Positions 17,394 to 24,944 are shown, numbered from the stretch's first letter. The stretch: DNA of 30,692 bases from an uncultured Clostridium sp. (GCA_937902905.1 CALELW010000143.1:1-30692), one strand, 5' to 3'. Numbers and translations are program-made. Notes: generated from the sequence alone by a model not told the origin.

Positions 17394-17882
17394 ATGGATT
17401 CAAACAATAGTGTCTATGTGAGAATGATGGTGGATGCGCTGAAAAGAAAAGAGAAAATCTTGCAGCGGATTCTGGAACAGACAAAAGAGCAGGAAGTAAT
17501 TCTAAAACAGGAAGACGTCGACTATGAGCGTTTTCAGGGAATTTTAGATGAAAAAGGCAAACAAATCAATGAATTGAATGAAATTGACGAGGGATTTGAT
17601 GCACTGTTTAAGAAGGTTGAAAAAGAAATCACGGCTCACAAAGAGAACTATTTGACAGAGATTACTGCAATGCAGAAATTGATTTCTGCGGTATCGGATT
17701 TGGGATTGCGGATTCAGGCGCTGGAAGCACAGAACAGTGAGCGTTTCAAAATCTATTTGGCGTCAAAGCGCAAGCAGATACATGATTATCATGTGAACAG
17801 TCAGACGGCGTCTCGCTATTACCAGAACATGGCAAATTCACATCGACCGGAGCAGTCGTATTATTTCAATGAAAAACAATAA
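17394..17882 (+). CDS. Putative flagellar chaperone, FliT/FlgN-like helical protein
   Basis: A 162-residue protein that I recognise only by shape and place. It is almost entirely charged helix with heptad-like spacing (VDALKRKEKILQRILEQTKEQEVILK; FQGILDEKGKQINELNEIDEGF), no membrane segment and no signal peptide. The polar tail is rich in Tyr, Asn and Gln. This resembles FliT and FlgN export chaperones, and the position right after fliS is where Firmicutes keep fliT. Direct FliT identity is not provable by eye. GAGGAG (17382-17387) fits the ATG at 17394 (spacing 6), not the ATG at 17388. A perfect 10-base-pair hairpin follows the stop. Confidence 0.65.
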   Translation: MDSNNSVYVRMMVDALKRKEKILQRILEQTKEQEVILKQEDVDYERFQGILDEKGKQINELNEIDEGFDALFKKVEKEITAHKENYLTEITAMQKLISAVSDLGLRIQALEAQNSERFKIYLASKRKQIHDYHVNSQTASRYYQNMANSHRPEQSYYFNEKQ

Positions 17883-17895
17883 GTCATTAGACAGA

Positions 17896-17933
17896 CTAGG
17901 ACAGGTGTTATTTGCCTGTCCTAGATTCTTTTA
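17896..17933 (+). terminator. Hairpin after the FliT-like gene
   Basis: CTAGGACAGG (17896-17905) pairs perfectly with CCTGTCCTAG (17915-17924) around a 9-base loop; ATTCTTTTA follows. The T run is weak, so it may attenuate rather than stop transcription into maf. Confidence 0.55.
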
Positions 17934-17949
17934 TGAAGGGAGAAAATAA

Positions 17950-19512
17950 ATGGATATAAAGGGAACCATTCTGCGGGCAAAAGACGGTCATCCGGTTCCG
18001 GTCTTAGAAAGAGAAGGGTTAAAAAGACATCTTGGAAGTATGTACGATGGAGCGGTTGCGGCATCATGCTGGTGCGAAAAAGTGGTGTCAACACGGACAG
18101 AAAATATCATTTTGTTTGGCATGGGGGACTGCCGGATTATATTGGAACTCATTGAAAAGGTGCCAGGGCAGATATTAGTTTATGAACCGGAAAGTTATGT
18201 ATTTTCGCACATGCGAACAAGTAATCTTTATAAAAAAGCAGTGAAATGCCGCCGTGTGAAAATTTTTCAGGCATTGGAGTGTGCAAAGTTTTCTTGTGCT
18301 GTGAAGGATTTACTGGATGATGACTGGGTAGAGGAGACAATGCTTACTGTACATCCGGGTTATGTGGACTGGTATGAGGAAGAATTTTTGAAAGTGCAGG
18401 AAATCTGCCAGAAAATATGTGATGATATTACTTTTATGAGAGCACCGTTAAAGCGTTTTACTGTGGCGATGATACGAAACCAGATTGTTAATTTCCCGAA
18501 TATGACAAAAGGGGTTCCGTTAAAGCGGCTTTACCGAAAGGAAAATGCAGACATTCCGGTTATTTTAGTGTCTGCGGGACCATCGTTGGAAAAAAATGTG
18601 GAAGATTTAAAAGAGGCGAAGGGGCATGCATTGATTTGGTGCGCGGATGCTGCACTGCCAACGCTGCTTTCCCATCAGGTGATACCGGACTTGGTTGCCA
18701 GTGTGGATGCCGGAAAAGATTTGGCCTGTTTTGCGGATGAGCGAAGTAATCAAATTCCGGTGTTAGGTTCTTCTAATACAAGAACTGAATTTTTAAAAAG
18801 GAATACCGCAAAAAAAATCTGGGGCTTTGACCACGAACAGATTTTGATGATGCAGAAACGTGCAGGAATTGAAATATCGCAGATTCCGTATTACCTTGGT
18901 GTGTCGACGGCGATGCTTTCATCTGCTATTGAATTTGGAGCAGAAAATATTATTTTTGTCGGTCAGGATTTGGCATATGCATCCGATGGTTCGTCTCATA
19001 CGAATGGAAAAAAAGAATATTATGGGGATGCGGACGGAATTGAAACAGACGGTTATTATGGAGATAAGGTGTATTCCCGCATGGACTGGCTTGAGTTTAA
19101 AGACTGGTTTGAGAAGATGATTGCCCTTTACCCATCGATTACCGTAACGAATGCAACCGAAGGTGGTGTTCGGATTGAGGGAACAATTCAGAAACCGTTA
19201 AAAGAGGTGTGCCGGGATTTTTTGCAGACGAACATTTGCTTTGCGGATTTTTTGGAGGCGAAAGACAATCAGATTACAGAAAAAGAGGCCGCTCTTATGA
19301 AGGAGCAGATGGTACAGTGTGTGCGTGATTTGGAGGCAATCCGGACTGGGGGATACGATGTGACATTCTTTGAAAAAGATTATCATCAGTTCCCGGTGAT
19401 GAGCATGATTCTTTCGTATATGAAAATACTGGAAGGAGACCGCAGAGGGCGCTTTGAGACGGCGTTATCCTTTGTGTCGGATGAACTGGAAAAAGGAGGA
19501 TGGGGCAGATGA
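17950..19512 (+). CDS. Maf-type motility accessory factor, probable flagellin glycosyltransferase
   Basis: A 520-residue protein of the DUF115 / MptE-like Maf family. These proteins transfer pseudaminic, legionaminic or other nonulosonic acids from CMP donors onto Ser/Thr of flagellin in the cytosol. The diagnostic central domain (about 203-370) reads PVILVSAGPSLEKNV, then IWCADAALPTLLSHQVIPDLVASVDAG, LGSSNTR and FVGQDLAYASDGSSHTNG. The N-terminal 180 residues are a less conserved GME/PNG-like region (LFGMGDCRIILELI). Its position just before flagellin and 1.4 kb before neuC-neuB-neuA strongly supports the role. The precise sugar is unknown. Its end overlaps the next small gene by ATGA. Confidence 0.82.
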   Translation: MDIKGTILRAKDGHPVPVLEREGLKRHLGSMYDGAVAASCWCEKVVSTRTENIILFGMGDCRIILELIEKVPGQILVYEPESYVFSHMRTSNLYKKAVKCRRVKIFQALECAKFSCAVKDLLDDDWVEETMLTVHPGYVDWYEEEFLKVQEICQKICDDITFMRAPLKRFTVAMIRNQIVNFPNMTKGVPLKRLYRKENADIPVILVSAGPSLEKNVEDLKEAKGHALIWCADAALPTLLSHQVIPDLVASVDAGKDLACFADERSNQIPVLGSSNTRTEFLKRNTAKKIWGFDHEQILMMQKRAGIEISQIPYYLGVSTAMLSSAIEFGAENIIFVGQDLAYASDGSSHTNGKKEYYGDADGIETDGYYGDKVYSRMDWLEFKDWFEKMIALYPSITVTNATEGGVRIEGTIQKPLKEVCRDFLQTNICFADFLEAKDNQITEKEAALMKEQMVQCVRDLEAIRTGGYDVTFFEKDYHQFPVMSMILSYMKILEGDRRGRFETALSFVSDELEKGGWGR

Positions 19513-19709
19513 CAATTTGGAAACAGATTGCGGTTTGCTTTTATCAGAATGAAATTGCAGACGGCATGGATTTGTTTATGGCAAATGTAGCAAAACTTGG
19601 TACAAACAAAAGCGCAGCCCCACTTATCAATCCGATTTTTGATGCGATTGAGCGGGCGGATTATACGTATGCAGCGGATCTTTTGTACCATGAAATACAA
19701 GGTGAATAA
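19509..19709 (+). CDS. Small protein of unknown function between maf and flagellin
   Basis: A 66-residue protein I do not recognise. ATG 19509 overlaps the maf stop (ATGA), and GGAGG at 19495-19499 gives a normal nine-base spacing, so it is likely translated by coupling. The sequence is mixed helical, with an aromatic-rich start (MTIWKQIAVCFYQNE) and a final segment DYTYAADLLYHEIQGE; there is no signal peptide or membrane span. Its site between the flagellin glycosyltransferase and flagellin suggests a chaperone-like or glycosylation-accessory role, which is inference from location only. An alternative upstream ATG at 19500 abuts the ribosome site and is less likely. Confidence 0.7.
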   Translation: MTIWKQIAVCFYQNEIADGMDLFMANVAKLGTNKSAAPLINPIFDAIERADYTYAADLLYHEIQGE

Positions 19710-19736
19710 AAAAATAAAAATTTTTTTAATTTAGGG

Positions 19737-19765
19737 GTTAAGTATTTTGATGCCCATCCGATATA
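19737..19765 (+). promoter_or_regulatory. Sigma-28 promoter of the flagellin gene
   Basis: GTTAA (19737-19741), a 16-base spacer and CCGATATA (19758-19765). An A/T-only stretch just upstream (19706-19732) could act as an UP element. The implied leader is about 160 bases long, unusually long and structured. Confidence 0.85.
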
Positions 19766-19806
19766 TATAATGTCAGGAAGATAATACACTTCCAAACAGA
19801 CGATAG

Positions 19807-19868
19807 TAACGAGCGGAGCGGGCGAGAAATCATGGCAGGGCCCGCCGTGATGGAAGCCGCTCCCTCGA
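19807..19868 (+). promoter_or_regulatory. Structured flagellin leader, long hairpin
   Basis: GGAGCGG (19814-19820) pairs with CCGCTCC (19857-19863) and is extended by CGAG/CTCG across a one-base bulge. An inner stem pairs ATCATGGC with GCCGTGAT with one wobble. The hairpin is GC-rich in an otherwise AT-rich leader and probably protects or regulates the abundant flagellin mRNA. Confidence 0.6.
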
Positions 19869-19894
19869 TATTATAACAAAAAATTAAAAACAAC

Positions 19895-19927
19895 CCGCAA
19901 AAGGAATTGCGGTGTATTACAAGGAGG
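19895..19927 (+). promoter_or_regulatory. CsrA-type binding hairpin and flagellin ribosome site
   Basis: CCGCAA (19895-19900) and TTGCGG (19907-19912) form a perfect six-base-pair stem with the hexaloop AAGGAA, the preferred presentation of the CsrA GGA core. A second GGA is the flagellin ribosome site AAGGAGG (19921-19927). Two GGA sites this close match the dual-site repression known for flagellin mRNA in Bacillus. CsrA and its antagonist FliW are encoded upstream in the window. Confidence 0.75.
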
Positions 19928-19935
19928 TAATCATT

Positions 19936-20751
19936 ATGATCGTACAACACAACATTACATCAATGAACGCTAACAGACAGTTAGGAATCGTAGGAAACAA
20001 CTTGGCTAAATCTACTGAGAAACTTTCCAGTGGTTACAAAATCAACCGTGCAGCGGATGATGCAGCAGGTCTTGCTATTTCTGAGAAAATGAGAGCTCAG
20101 GTTCGTGGCTTGAATCGTGCATCTGACAACGCACAGGATGGTATTTCTCTTATCCAGACAGCTGAAGGTGCTATGGATCAGCAGCATGCAATCTTACAGA
20201 GAGCTCGTGAGCTGGTAGTTCAGGCATCTAACTCTGGTGTATTGGATAAAGACAGCGATGACGATTTCCAGAAGATTCAGGACGAGTTGAACGAAATCGG
20301 TAAAGAGTTTGAGCGTATCAACTCTGATACTGAGTTCAACAAGAAAAAACTGTTGGATGGTTCTTACACAGACCAGTACCTTCAGGTAGGTGCAAACAAA
20401 GAGCAGGGTATCTCTGTTTCTATCGCTAAAACAGCTTGGGCTAATCCTGATATCACAGGTGGTGATGGTAAAGCAAACTCTGCAGTTATCGATACAATCG
20501 ATGACATGATTAAGAGTGTAACAACTGAGCGTTCTAAACTTGGTGCTGTTCAGAACCGTCTTGAGTACACTGTTAAAGTGGATGACAATACGGCTGAGAA
20601 CATGCAGTCTGCTGAATCCCGTATCCGTGATACTGATATGGCAGATGAAATGACAAAATTCTCCAAGGAGAGCATCTTGCAGCAGGCAGCTACTTCTATG
20701 CTGGCTCAGGCAAACCAGGCAAATCAGGGAGTACTTTCTCTGTTACAGTAA
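19936..20751 (+). CDS. Flagellin (filament protein)
   Basis: A 271-residue flagellin. The N-terminus MIVQHNITSMNANRQLGI, the conserved LSSGYKINRAADDAAGLAISEKMRAQ and the C-terminal TDMADEMTKFSKESILQQAATSMLAQANQANQGVLSLLQ are the D0/D1 domains. Between about 140 and 190 only a short loop remains, so the outer D2/D3 domain is essentially missing; this is close to a minimal flagellin. Asn/Ser/Thr residues of that exposed loop would be the candidate glycosylation sites. The start at ATG 19936 follows AAGGAGG; an in-frame GTG further up sits in the CsrA hairpin and is rejected. Codon use here is smoother (GCT, GGT, TCT) than in neighbours, as in very highly expressed genes. Confidence 0.97.
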   Translation: MIVQHNITSMNANRQLGIVGNNLAKSTEKLSSGYKINRAADDAAGLAISEKMRAQVRGLNRASDNAQDGISLIQTAEGAMDQQHAILQRARELVVQASNSGVLDKDSDDDFQKIQDELNEIGKEFERINSDTEFNKKKLLDGSYTDQYLQVGANKEQGISVSIAKTAWANPDITGGDGKANSAVIDTIDDMIKSVTTERSKLGAVQNRLEYTVKVDDNTAENMQSAESRIRDTDMADEMTKFSKESILQQAATSMLAQANQANQGVLSLLQ

Positions 20752-20804
20752 TCTCGACTGGTTTGATAGCTGCGTAAAGCAGTATCATAATGAATTGTAC
20801 GGAA

Positions 20805-20835
20805 GGGAGAGACCGTTTGGTCTCTCTCTTTTTTT
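20805..20835 (+). terminator. Rho-independent terminator of the flagellin gene
   Basis: GGGAGAGACC (20805-20814), loop GTTT, GGTCTCTCTC (20819-20828), then seven Ts. It is a compact, strong terminator that separates flagellin from the sugar operon. Confidence 0.93.
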
Positions 20836-20836
20836 G

Positions 20837-20865
20837 TAGAAATCTAGTTTGTATTGTGATAAAAT
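20837..20865 (+). promoter_or_regulatory. Extended -10 promoter of the nonulosonate operon
   Basis: TGTG at 20855-20858, one base, then TAAAAT (20860-20865) matches the Gram-positive TRTGnTATAAT form. A weak -35, TAGAAA (20837-20842, four of six), lies 17 bases upstream. No sigma-28 site is visible here. Confidence 0.5.
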
Positions 20866-20916
20866 AAGACCATAGATTGTGAACTGCTACAAAGAAAAAA
20901 AGGTGTGAAAGTTAGG

Positions 20917-22068
20917 ATGAATCAGAGGAAAAAAATACTGTTTATTACCGGTACCAGAGCCGACTATGGAAAAATCAAGCCGATTATGCAGAAGATGGAA
21001 AAAAAGTGTGAGGAATATGAGGTATTTGTCTACGTTTCCGGCATGCATCTTTTACAGAAATACGGAAGCACTTACCGGGAAGTGCAGAAGGATGGCTATA
21101 AAAATACATACGTTGCCTTCGAGCAGGTAATGACGGATAACATGAGTTACAATTTAGGTGTTGTGCTTATGAATCTGGCACGTTATGCGGAACAGATTAA
21201 ACCGGATATGATTGTTGTGCATGGAGACCGGATTGATGCCCTGGCGGGTGCAATTACCGGGGCACTAAATAATATTTTGGTGGCACACATTGAGGGGGGC
21301 GAGATTTCCGGCACGATTGATGATTCGATCCGGCATGCGATTTCTAAGTTTGCACATCTGCATTTTGTGTGCAATGAGGAAGCAAAAAAAAGACTGCTTC
21401 AGATGGGTGAGCAGAAAGAACGTGTTTTTGTGATTGGTTCCCCGGATATTGATATTATGTTAAGCGATACCCTTCCTTCTTTGCAGCAGGCATATGAAAA
21501 GTATGAAGTGGATTTTGATTCCTATTCCATTTTTATGTATCATCCGGTGACAACCGAAGTCAGGGAATTACCGGAGCACATTCGAGAAGTAGTCGATGCC
21601 CTGCTTGCATCGGAGAAAAATTATATTGTGGTATATCCGAATAATGATAATGGAACGGAAATTATTTTAAATGAAATTGGGCGGCTGTACGGGAATAAAA
21701 GATTTCGTGTTTTTCCGTCCATTCGTTTTGAATTTTTTCTGACTTTTTTGAAAAATGCGGATGCGATTATCGGAAATTCCAGTGCAGGAATACGGGAAAG
21801 CGGTATTTATGGAATTCCTGCCATTGACATCGGCAGCAGACAAAAGGGCAGATACGATGAAAAGATGTTAAAAAATATCCAGCATGCCAGAGAGGACAAG
21901 GCGGATATTTTAGATAAATTACAAAATATTTCATCCCACCGGATTTCATCGAGTGGGTTTGGCGTGGGAAATAGTACCGAATTGTTTTTTGAAGTGTTAA
22001 AACGAGAGGATATCTGGAATTTGGATATCCAGAAGATTTTTGTGGACATACGGGGGCTGAAAAAATGA
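20917..22068 (+). CDS. neuC: UDP-N-acetylglucosamine 2-epimerase (hydrolysing), NeuC/LegG family
   Basis: A 383-residue GT-B-like epimerase. It would hydrolyse a nucleotide-activated HexNAc (UDP-GlcNAc, or the diacetamido-sugar nucleotide of the legionaminate pathway) to free ManNAc-type sugar. The N-terminus FITGTRADYGKIKPIM is a NeuC hallmark. The catalytic HIEGGEISGTIDDSIRHAISK and the C-terminal GNSSAGIRESGIYGIPAIDIGSRQKGR motif are intact. I start at ATG 20917; a GTG at 20905 has no room for a ribosome site. The stop overlaps neuB by ATGA. Whether the sugar is true N-acetylmannosamine or a bacillosamine-derived one cannot be told from the sequence. Confidence 0.9.
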   Translation: MNQRKKILFITGTRADYGKIKPIMQKMEKKCEEYEVFVYVSGMHLLQKYGSTYREVQKDGYKNTYVAFEQVMTDNMSYNLGVVLMNLARYAEQIKPDMIVVHGDRIDALAGAITGALNNILVAHIEGGEISGTIDDSIRHAISKFAHLHFVCNEEAKKRLLQMGEQKERVFVIGSPDIDIMLSDTLPSLQQAYEKYEVDFDSYSIFMYHPVTTEVRELPEHIREVVDALLASEKNYIVVYPNNDNGTEIILNEIGRLYGNKRFRVFPSIRFEFFLTFLKNADAIIGNSSAGIRESGIYGIPAIDIGSRQKGRYDEKMLKNIQHAREDKADILDKLQNISSHRISSSGFGVGNSTELFFEVLKREDIWNLDIQKIFVDIRGLKK

Positions 22069-23105
22069 AAAAAACGTTTTGTATCGGAGATATTTGCGTC
22101 GGAGATGACAAGCGTGCACTTGTCATTCCGGAGATTGGAATTAATCATGAGGGAAGTCTTTTGGTGGCAAAAGAAATGGTATCGGCGGCATACCGTGCCG
22201 GCGCACGGCTGATTAAACACCAGACGCATGTGGTAGAAGATGAGATGTGTCAGGTGGCAAAGCAGGTCATTCCCGGAAACTCTTCGGATTCGATTTATGA
22301 TATTATGGCGCGGTGTGCGCTGAGTGAAGAAGAGGAAAAAGAGTTAAAGGAATACACCGAGAGTCTTGGCATGGAATTTCTTAGCACACCATTTTCCAGA
22401 GCAGCAGCGGAGCGGTTGGAGAGAATGGGTGTAAAAGCTTATAAGATTGGTTCCGGTGAATTAAACAATTATCCGCTTGTTGAGCACATTGCTGAGTATG
22501 GAAAGCCGATGATTGTTTCAACAGGAATGAACGATATTAAAAGTGTGGCAAAAGCGGTGAACATTATGGAGAAGTATGGAGTTCCGTATGCGCTGATGCA
22601 CACGACAAATTTGTACCCAACCAAACCGGAGTGGGTTCGTCTCGGAGCGATGCAGGAGATGATGAGGGAGTTCCCGGATGTGCCGATTGGACTCTCTGAC
22701 CACACGTTAAATAACAACGCATGTATTGCGGCACTCGCACTTGGCGCGGATTTAGTAGAGCGCCACTTTACGGATGAAATGGCAAGAAGTGGACCGGACA
22801 TTATATGCTCGATGGATGAGACAGCTTGTGAGGAACTGATTCAGGCAGCAATTGAAGTTCCTATGATGCGTGGCGGAACGAAAGGGGCGCTGCCGGAGGA
22901 GCAGGTCACGATTGATTTTGCTTTTGCTACGGTGGTTACGATTGCGCCGGTTAAAAAAGGTGAGGTTTTTACAAAAGAAAATATCTGGGTAAAGCGTCCG
23001 GGAACGGGTGAGATTTTAGCAAAAGATTTCACAAAAATACTTGGGAAAAAAGCGACGGAGGATATTGCCGCGGATAACCAGTTAAAAAATGATATGGTAG
23101 AGTAA
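22065..23105 (+). CDS. neuB: Nonulosonic acid synthase NeuB, first copy
   Basis: A 346-residue PEP-dependent aldolase-type synthase with the TIM-barrel first and a C-terminal SAF/antifreeze-like domain (about 285-346). Family motifs are EIGINHEGS, IKHQTHVVEDEM, ISTPFSRAA-like STPFSRAAAERL, KIGSGELNNYP, STGMND, and GLSDHTLNN. The layout of KHQTHVVEDEM and PGNSSDSIYDIM matches the classical NeuB of sialic acid producers such as Neisseria, so condensation of ManNAc with PEP to Neu5Ac is the simplest reading. Translation is coupled to neuC. The presence of a second synthase (23825) means two products, or a division of labour, are possible. Confidence 0.9.
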   Translation: MKKTFCIGDICVGDDKRALVIPEIGINHEGSLLVAKEMVSAAYRAGARLIKHQTHVVEDEMCQVAKQVIPGNSSDSIYDIMARCALSEEEEKELKEYTESLGMEFLSTPFSRAAAERLERMGVKAYKIGSGELNNYPLVEHIAEYGKPMIVSTGMNDIKSVAKAVNIMEKYGVPYALMHTTNLYPTKPEWVRLGAMQEMMREFPDVPIGLSDHTLNNNACIAALALGADLVERHFTDEMARSGPDIICSMDETACEELIQAAIEVPMMRGGTKGALPEEQVTIDFAFATVVTIAPVKKGEVFTKENIWVKRPGTGEILAKDFTKILGKKATEDIAADNQLKNDMVE

Positions 23106-23118
23106 AGGAGACGACATT

Positions 23119-23799
23119 ATGATTTTAGCAGTGATTCCGGCAAGAGGTGGAAGCAAAGGAATTCCGGGAAAAAATATAAAAGATTTGTATGGACAGCCGT
23201 TGATTTCTTATACGATTCAGGTTGCAATTGACTGTAAAAAAATTGACCGTGTGGTAGTGTCAACAGACAGTGAAGAGATTGCCGGCGTGGCAAAAAAGTA
23301 TGGGGCGGATGTTCCGTTTTTGCGCCCGGCAGCATTGGCAATGGACACCTCGAAAACGATTGATGCGGTTATGGACGTATTGGAGCGGTTACAGGAAACG
23401 TATGAATATGTGGTCTTGTTGCAGCCGACAAGTCCGCTTCGCACAGCGGAGGATATTGAAAAAGCAATTGATAAAGCGATTGCATCCGGTAAAGATGTGG
23501 CTTCTGTTTCTCCGGTTAAAGAGCATCCGGTTTTGATGCGGGAGATTGGCGATGATGGTGCGTTAGTGCCGTTACTGTCAGGAGGAAGTACCATCCGCAG
23601 ACAGGATATGAAAGAAATTTACCGGGTAAATGGTGCAGTGTATGTAAATCGTGTAGCAGACTTGACAAAGAATACCAGTTTCAATGACAATCCGGTTGGC
23701 TATGTGATGCCTGTGGAGCGCAGTATCGATATTGACGAGGAGAGCGATTTTTTACTGGCGGAACATTTTATGCCGGTACCGATGATGGTTGAACTGTGA
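23119..23799 (+). CDS. neuA: CMP-nonulosonate (acylneuraminate) cytidylyltransferase
   Basis: A 226-residue NeuA-type enzyme that activates the sugar acid with CTP to give the CMP donor used by glycosyltransferases. The N-terminal nucleotide-binding motif PARGGSKGIPGKN, the VVVSTDSEEIA strand, LLQPTSPLRT and the C-terminal SIDIDEESDF motif are present. The size is that of a single-domain enzyme without an extra esterase part. It lies between the two neuB genes and can serve both products. The start follows GGAGAC-type ribosome bases 13 bases after neuB. Confidence 0.92.
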   Translation: MILAVIPARGGSKGIPGKNIKDLYGQPLISYTIQVAIDCKKIDRVVVSTDSEEIAGVAKKYGADVPFLRPAALAMDTSKTIDAVMDVLERLQETYEYVVLLQPTSPLRTAEDIEKAIDKAIASGKDVASVSPVKEHPVLMREIGDDGALVPLLSGGSTIRRQDMKEIYRVNGAVYVNRVADLTKNTSFNDNPVGYVMPVERSIDIDEESDFLLAEHFMPVPMMVEL

Positions 23800-23824
23800 G
23801 GAGATAAAGGAAGGAGGAGGCTTT

Positions 23825-24853
23825 ATGAGTGAACTGCAAATTGGAAAAAAGAAAATAGGAAACGGCTACCCAGTTTATATTATTGCCGAGGGCTGTGATA
23901 ACCATATGGGCGATGTGGAAGTGGCAAAAGAAATGTGCCGTCAGGCGAAACTTGCCGGGGCAGACTGTATTAAATTCCAGCATCATCTGCCGGATGAAGA
24001 AATGCTTTCAGATGCTGTAATTGCGGGAAAAAATAATATTCCGCTGTATGAGTTTTTGAAGCAGCATGCACTTACGCCAAAGCAGCACAGAGAGCTGATG
24101 GAATACTGCAAAAAGATTGGGATTCAATATCTTTGTACGCCGTTTAGCTTAAAAGCAGCGTATGAACTGGATGCGATGGGAGTCGATGCCTTTAAAATTG
24201 GATCCGGTGAGATGACAGATATTCCGACTCTGGTACGGATTGCAAGACTGGGAAAGCCAATGATTGTATCTACCGGTATGAGTACAATTGAAGAGATTCG
24301 GCGAACTTATGATGTATTGAAACAGGCGGGCGTTCCCCTTGCATTTACGAACTGTATTTCCGAATATCCGCCAAAGTATGAGGATATTAACCTTAAATTT
24401 ATTCTTCAGATGGAAAAGCACTTTCCAGATGCAATTATCGGACATTCCGACCACACACCGGATTTGTATACGAGTTTCGGTGCTGTGACTTTGGGGGCAC
24501 GTATTATTGAGAAACATGTGATTTTAGATAAACGGACACCGGGGCCGGACCAATCGGTGTCAATTGATTTTCAGGAGCTTCATCAATTAGTTGACGGTAT
24601 CCGCAAATTGGAAGATGCTCTTGGGTCTGTCAAAAAAGTGCACCCGGGAGAAGAAGAAACGCGTTCGTGGGCTTTTCGCAGTCTGGTTACGAAGCGGCCG
24701 ATTAAAAAGGGGCAGCGGATTGAAGAAGATATGATTTGGTCAAAGCGTCCGGGTACCGGAATCCCGGCGTACCGCATGAAGGAAATTATTGGTAAATATG
24801 CGGCGACGGATATTGATGAAAATGTATTATTAAAGGAAGATGATTTTTGTTAA
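23825..24853 (+). CDS. Nonulosonic acid synthase NeuB-type, second copy
   Basis: A 342-residue second member of the NeuB family, not a recent duplicate of the first. It has IAEGCDNHMGDVEVAKEM instead of EIGINHEGS, CIKFQHHLPDEEML instead of KHQTHVVEDEM, and CISEYPPKYEDINLKFI. KIGSGEMTDIP, STGMST, GHSDHTPDL and the PGPDQSVSI segment remain. A SAF domain with WSKRPGTGIPAYRMKEIIGK ends the protein. It resembles synthases for other nonulosonates (legionaminic or related acids). ATG 23825 follows AGGAGG; its predicted substrate-binding loops differ enough that a different six-carbon partner is likely. No dehydratase or aminotransferase for such a sugar is in the window. Confidence 0.85.
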   Translation: MSELQIGKKKIGNGYPVYIIAEGCDNHMGDVEVAKEMCRQAKLAGADCIKFQHHLPDEEMLSDAVIAGKNNIPLYEFLKQHALTPKQHRELMEYCKKIGIQYLCTPFSLKAAYELDAMGVDAFKIGSGEMTDIPTLVRIARLGKPMIVSTGMSTIEEIRRTYDVLKQAGVPLAFTNCISEYPPKYEDINLKFILQMEKHFPDAIIGHSDHTPDLYTSFGAVTLGARIIEKHVILDKRTPGPDQSVSIDFQELHQLVDGIRKLEDALGSVKKVHPGEEETRSWAFRSLVTKRPIKKGQRIEEDMIWSKRPGTGIPAYRMKEIIGKYAATDIDENVLLKEDDFC

Positions 24854-24876
24854 CAGGTGGATTGGCTTGCACCTGT
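24853..24876 (+). repeat. Small palindrome over the -35 of the block 6 promoter
   Basis: ACAGGTG (24853-24859) and CACCTGT (24870-24876) are perfect complements around a 10-base loop. The right arm overlaps the -35 element at 24867-24872, so it may be an operator or the weak end hairpin of the preceding operon. Confidence 0.5.
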
Positions 24877-24896
24877 CAGATGCCATATGATATAAT
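24867..24896 (+). promoter_or_regulatory. Sigma-A promoter with extended -10, upstream of the SDR/ACP cluster
   Basis: TTGCAC (24867-24872), an 18-base spacer and TATAAT (24891-24896), preceded by TG one base before the -10 (extended -10). Confidence 0.75.
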
Positions 24897-24915
24897 GAGG
24901 CTTATTGTGCCACAC

Positions 24916-24944
24916 TAAAGAAAAAGAGGTATATAGCCGATAAT
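24916..24944 (+). promoter_or_regulatory. Sigma-28-like site upstream of the SDR/ACP cluster
   Basis: TAAA (24916-24919), a 17-base spacer and CCGATAAT (24937-24944). The spacing equals that of the flgM and flaG promoters, and the -35 is a better match to the sigma-D consensus TAAA than theirs. It lies about 57 bases before the first ATG and after a sigma-A promoter, giving tandem promoters. Confidence 0.6.

Noticed and set aside
19912..19935. Upstream GTG start for flagellin
   Set aside because: It would start inside the CsrA-type hairpin, has no ribosome site before it, and adds eight residues before the invariant MIVQHNITSMN start.
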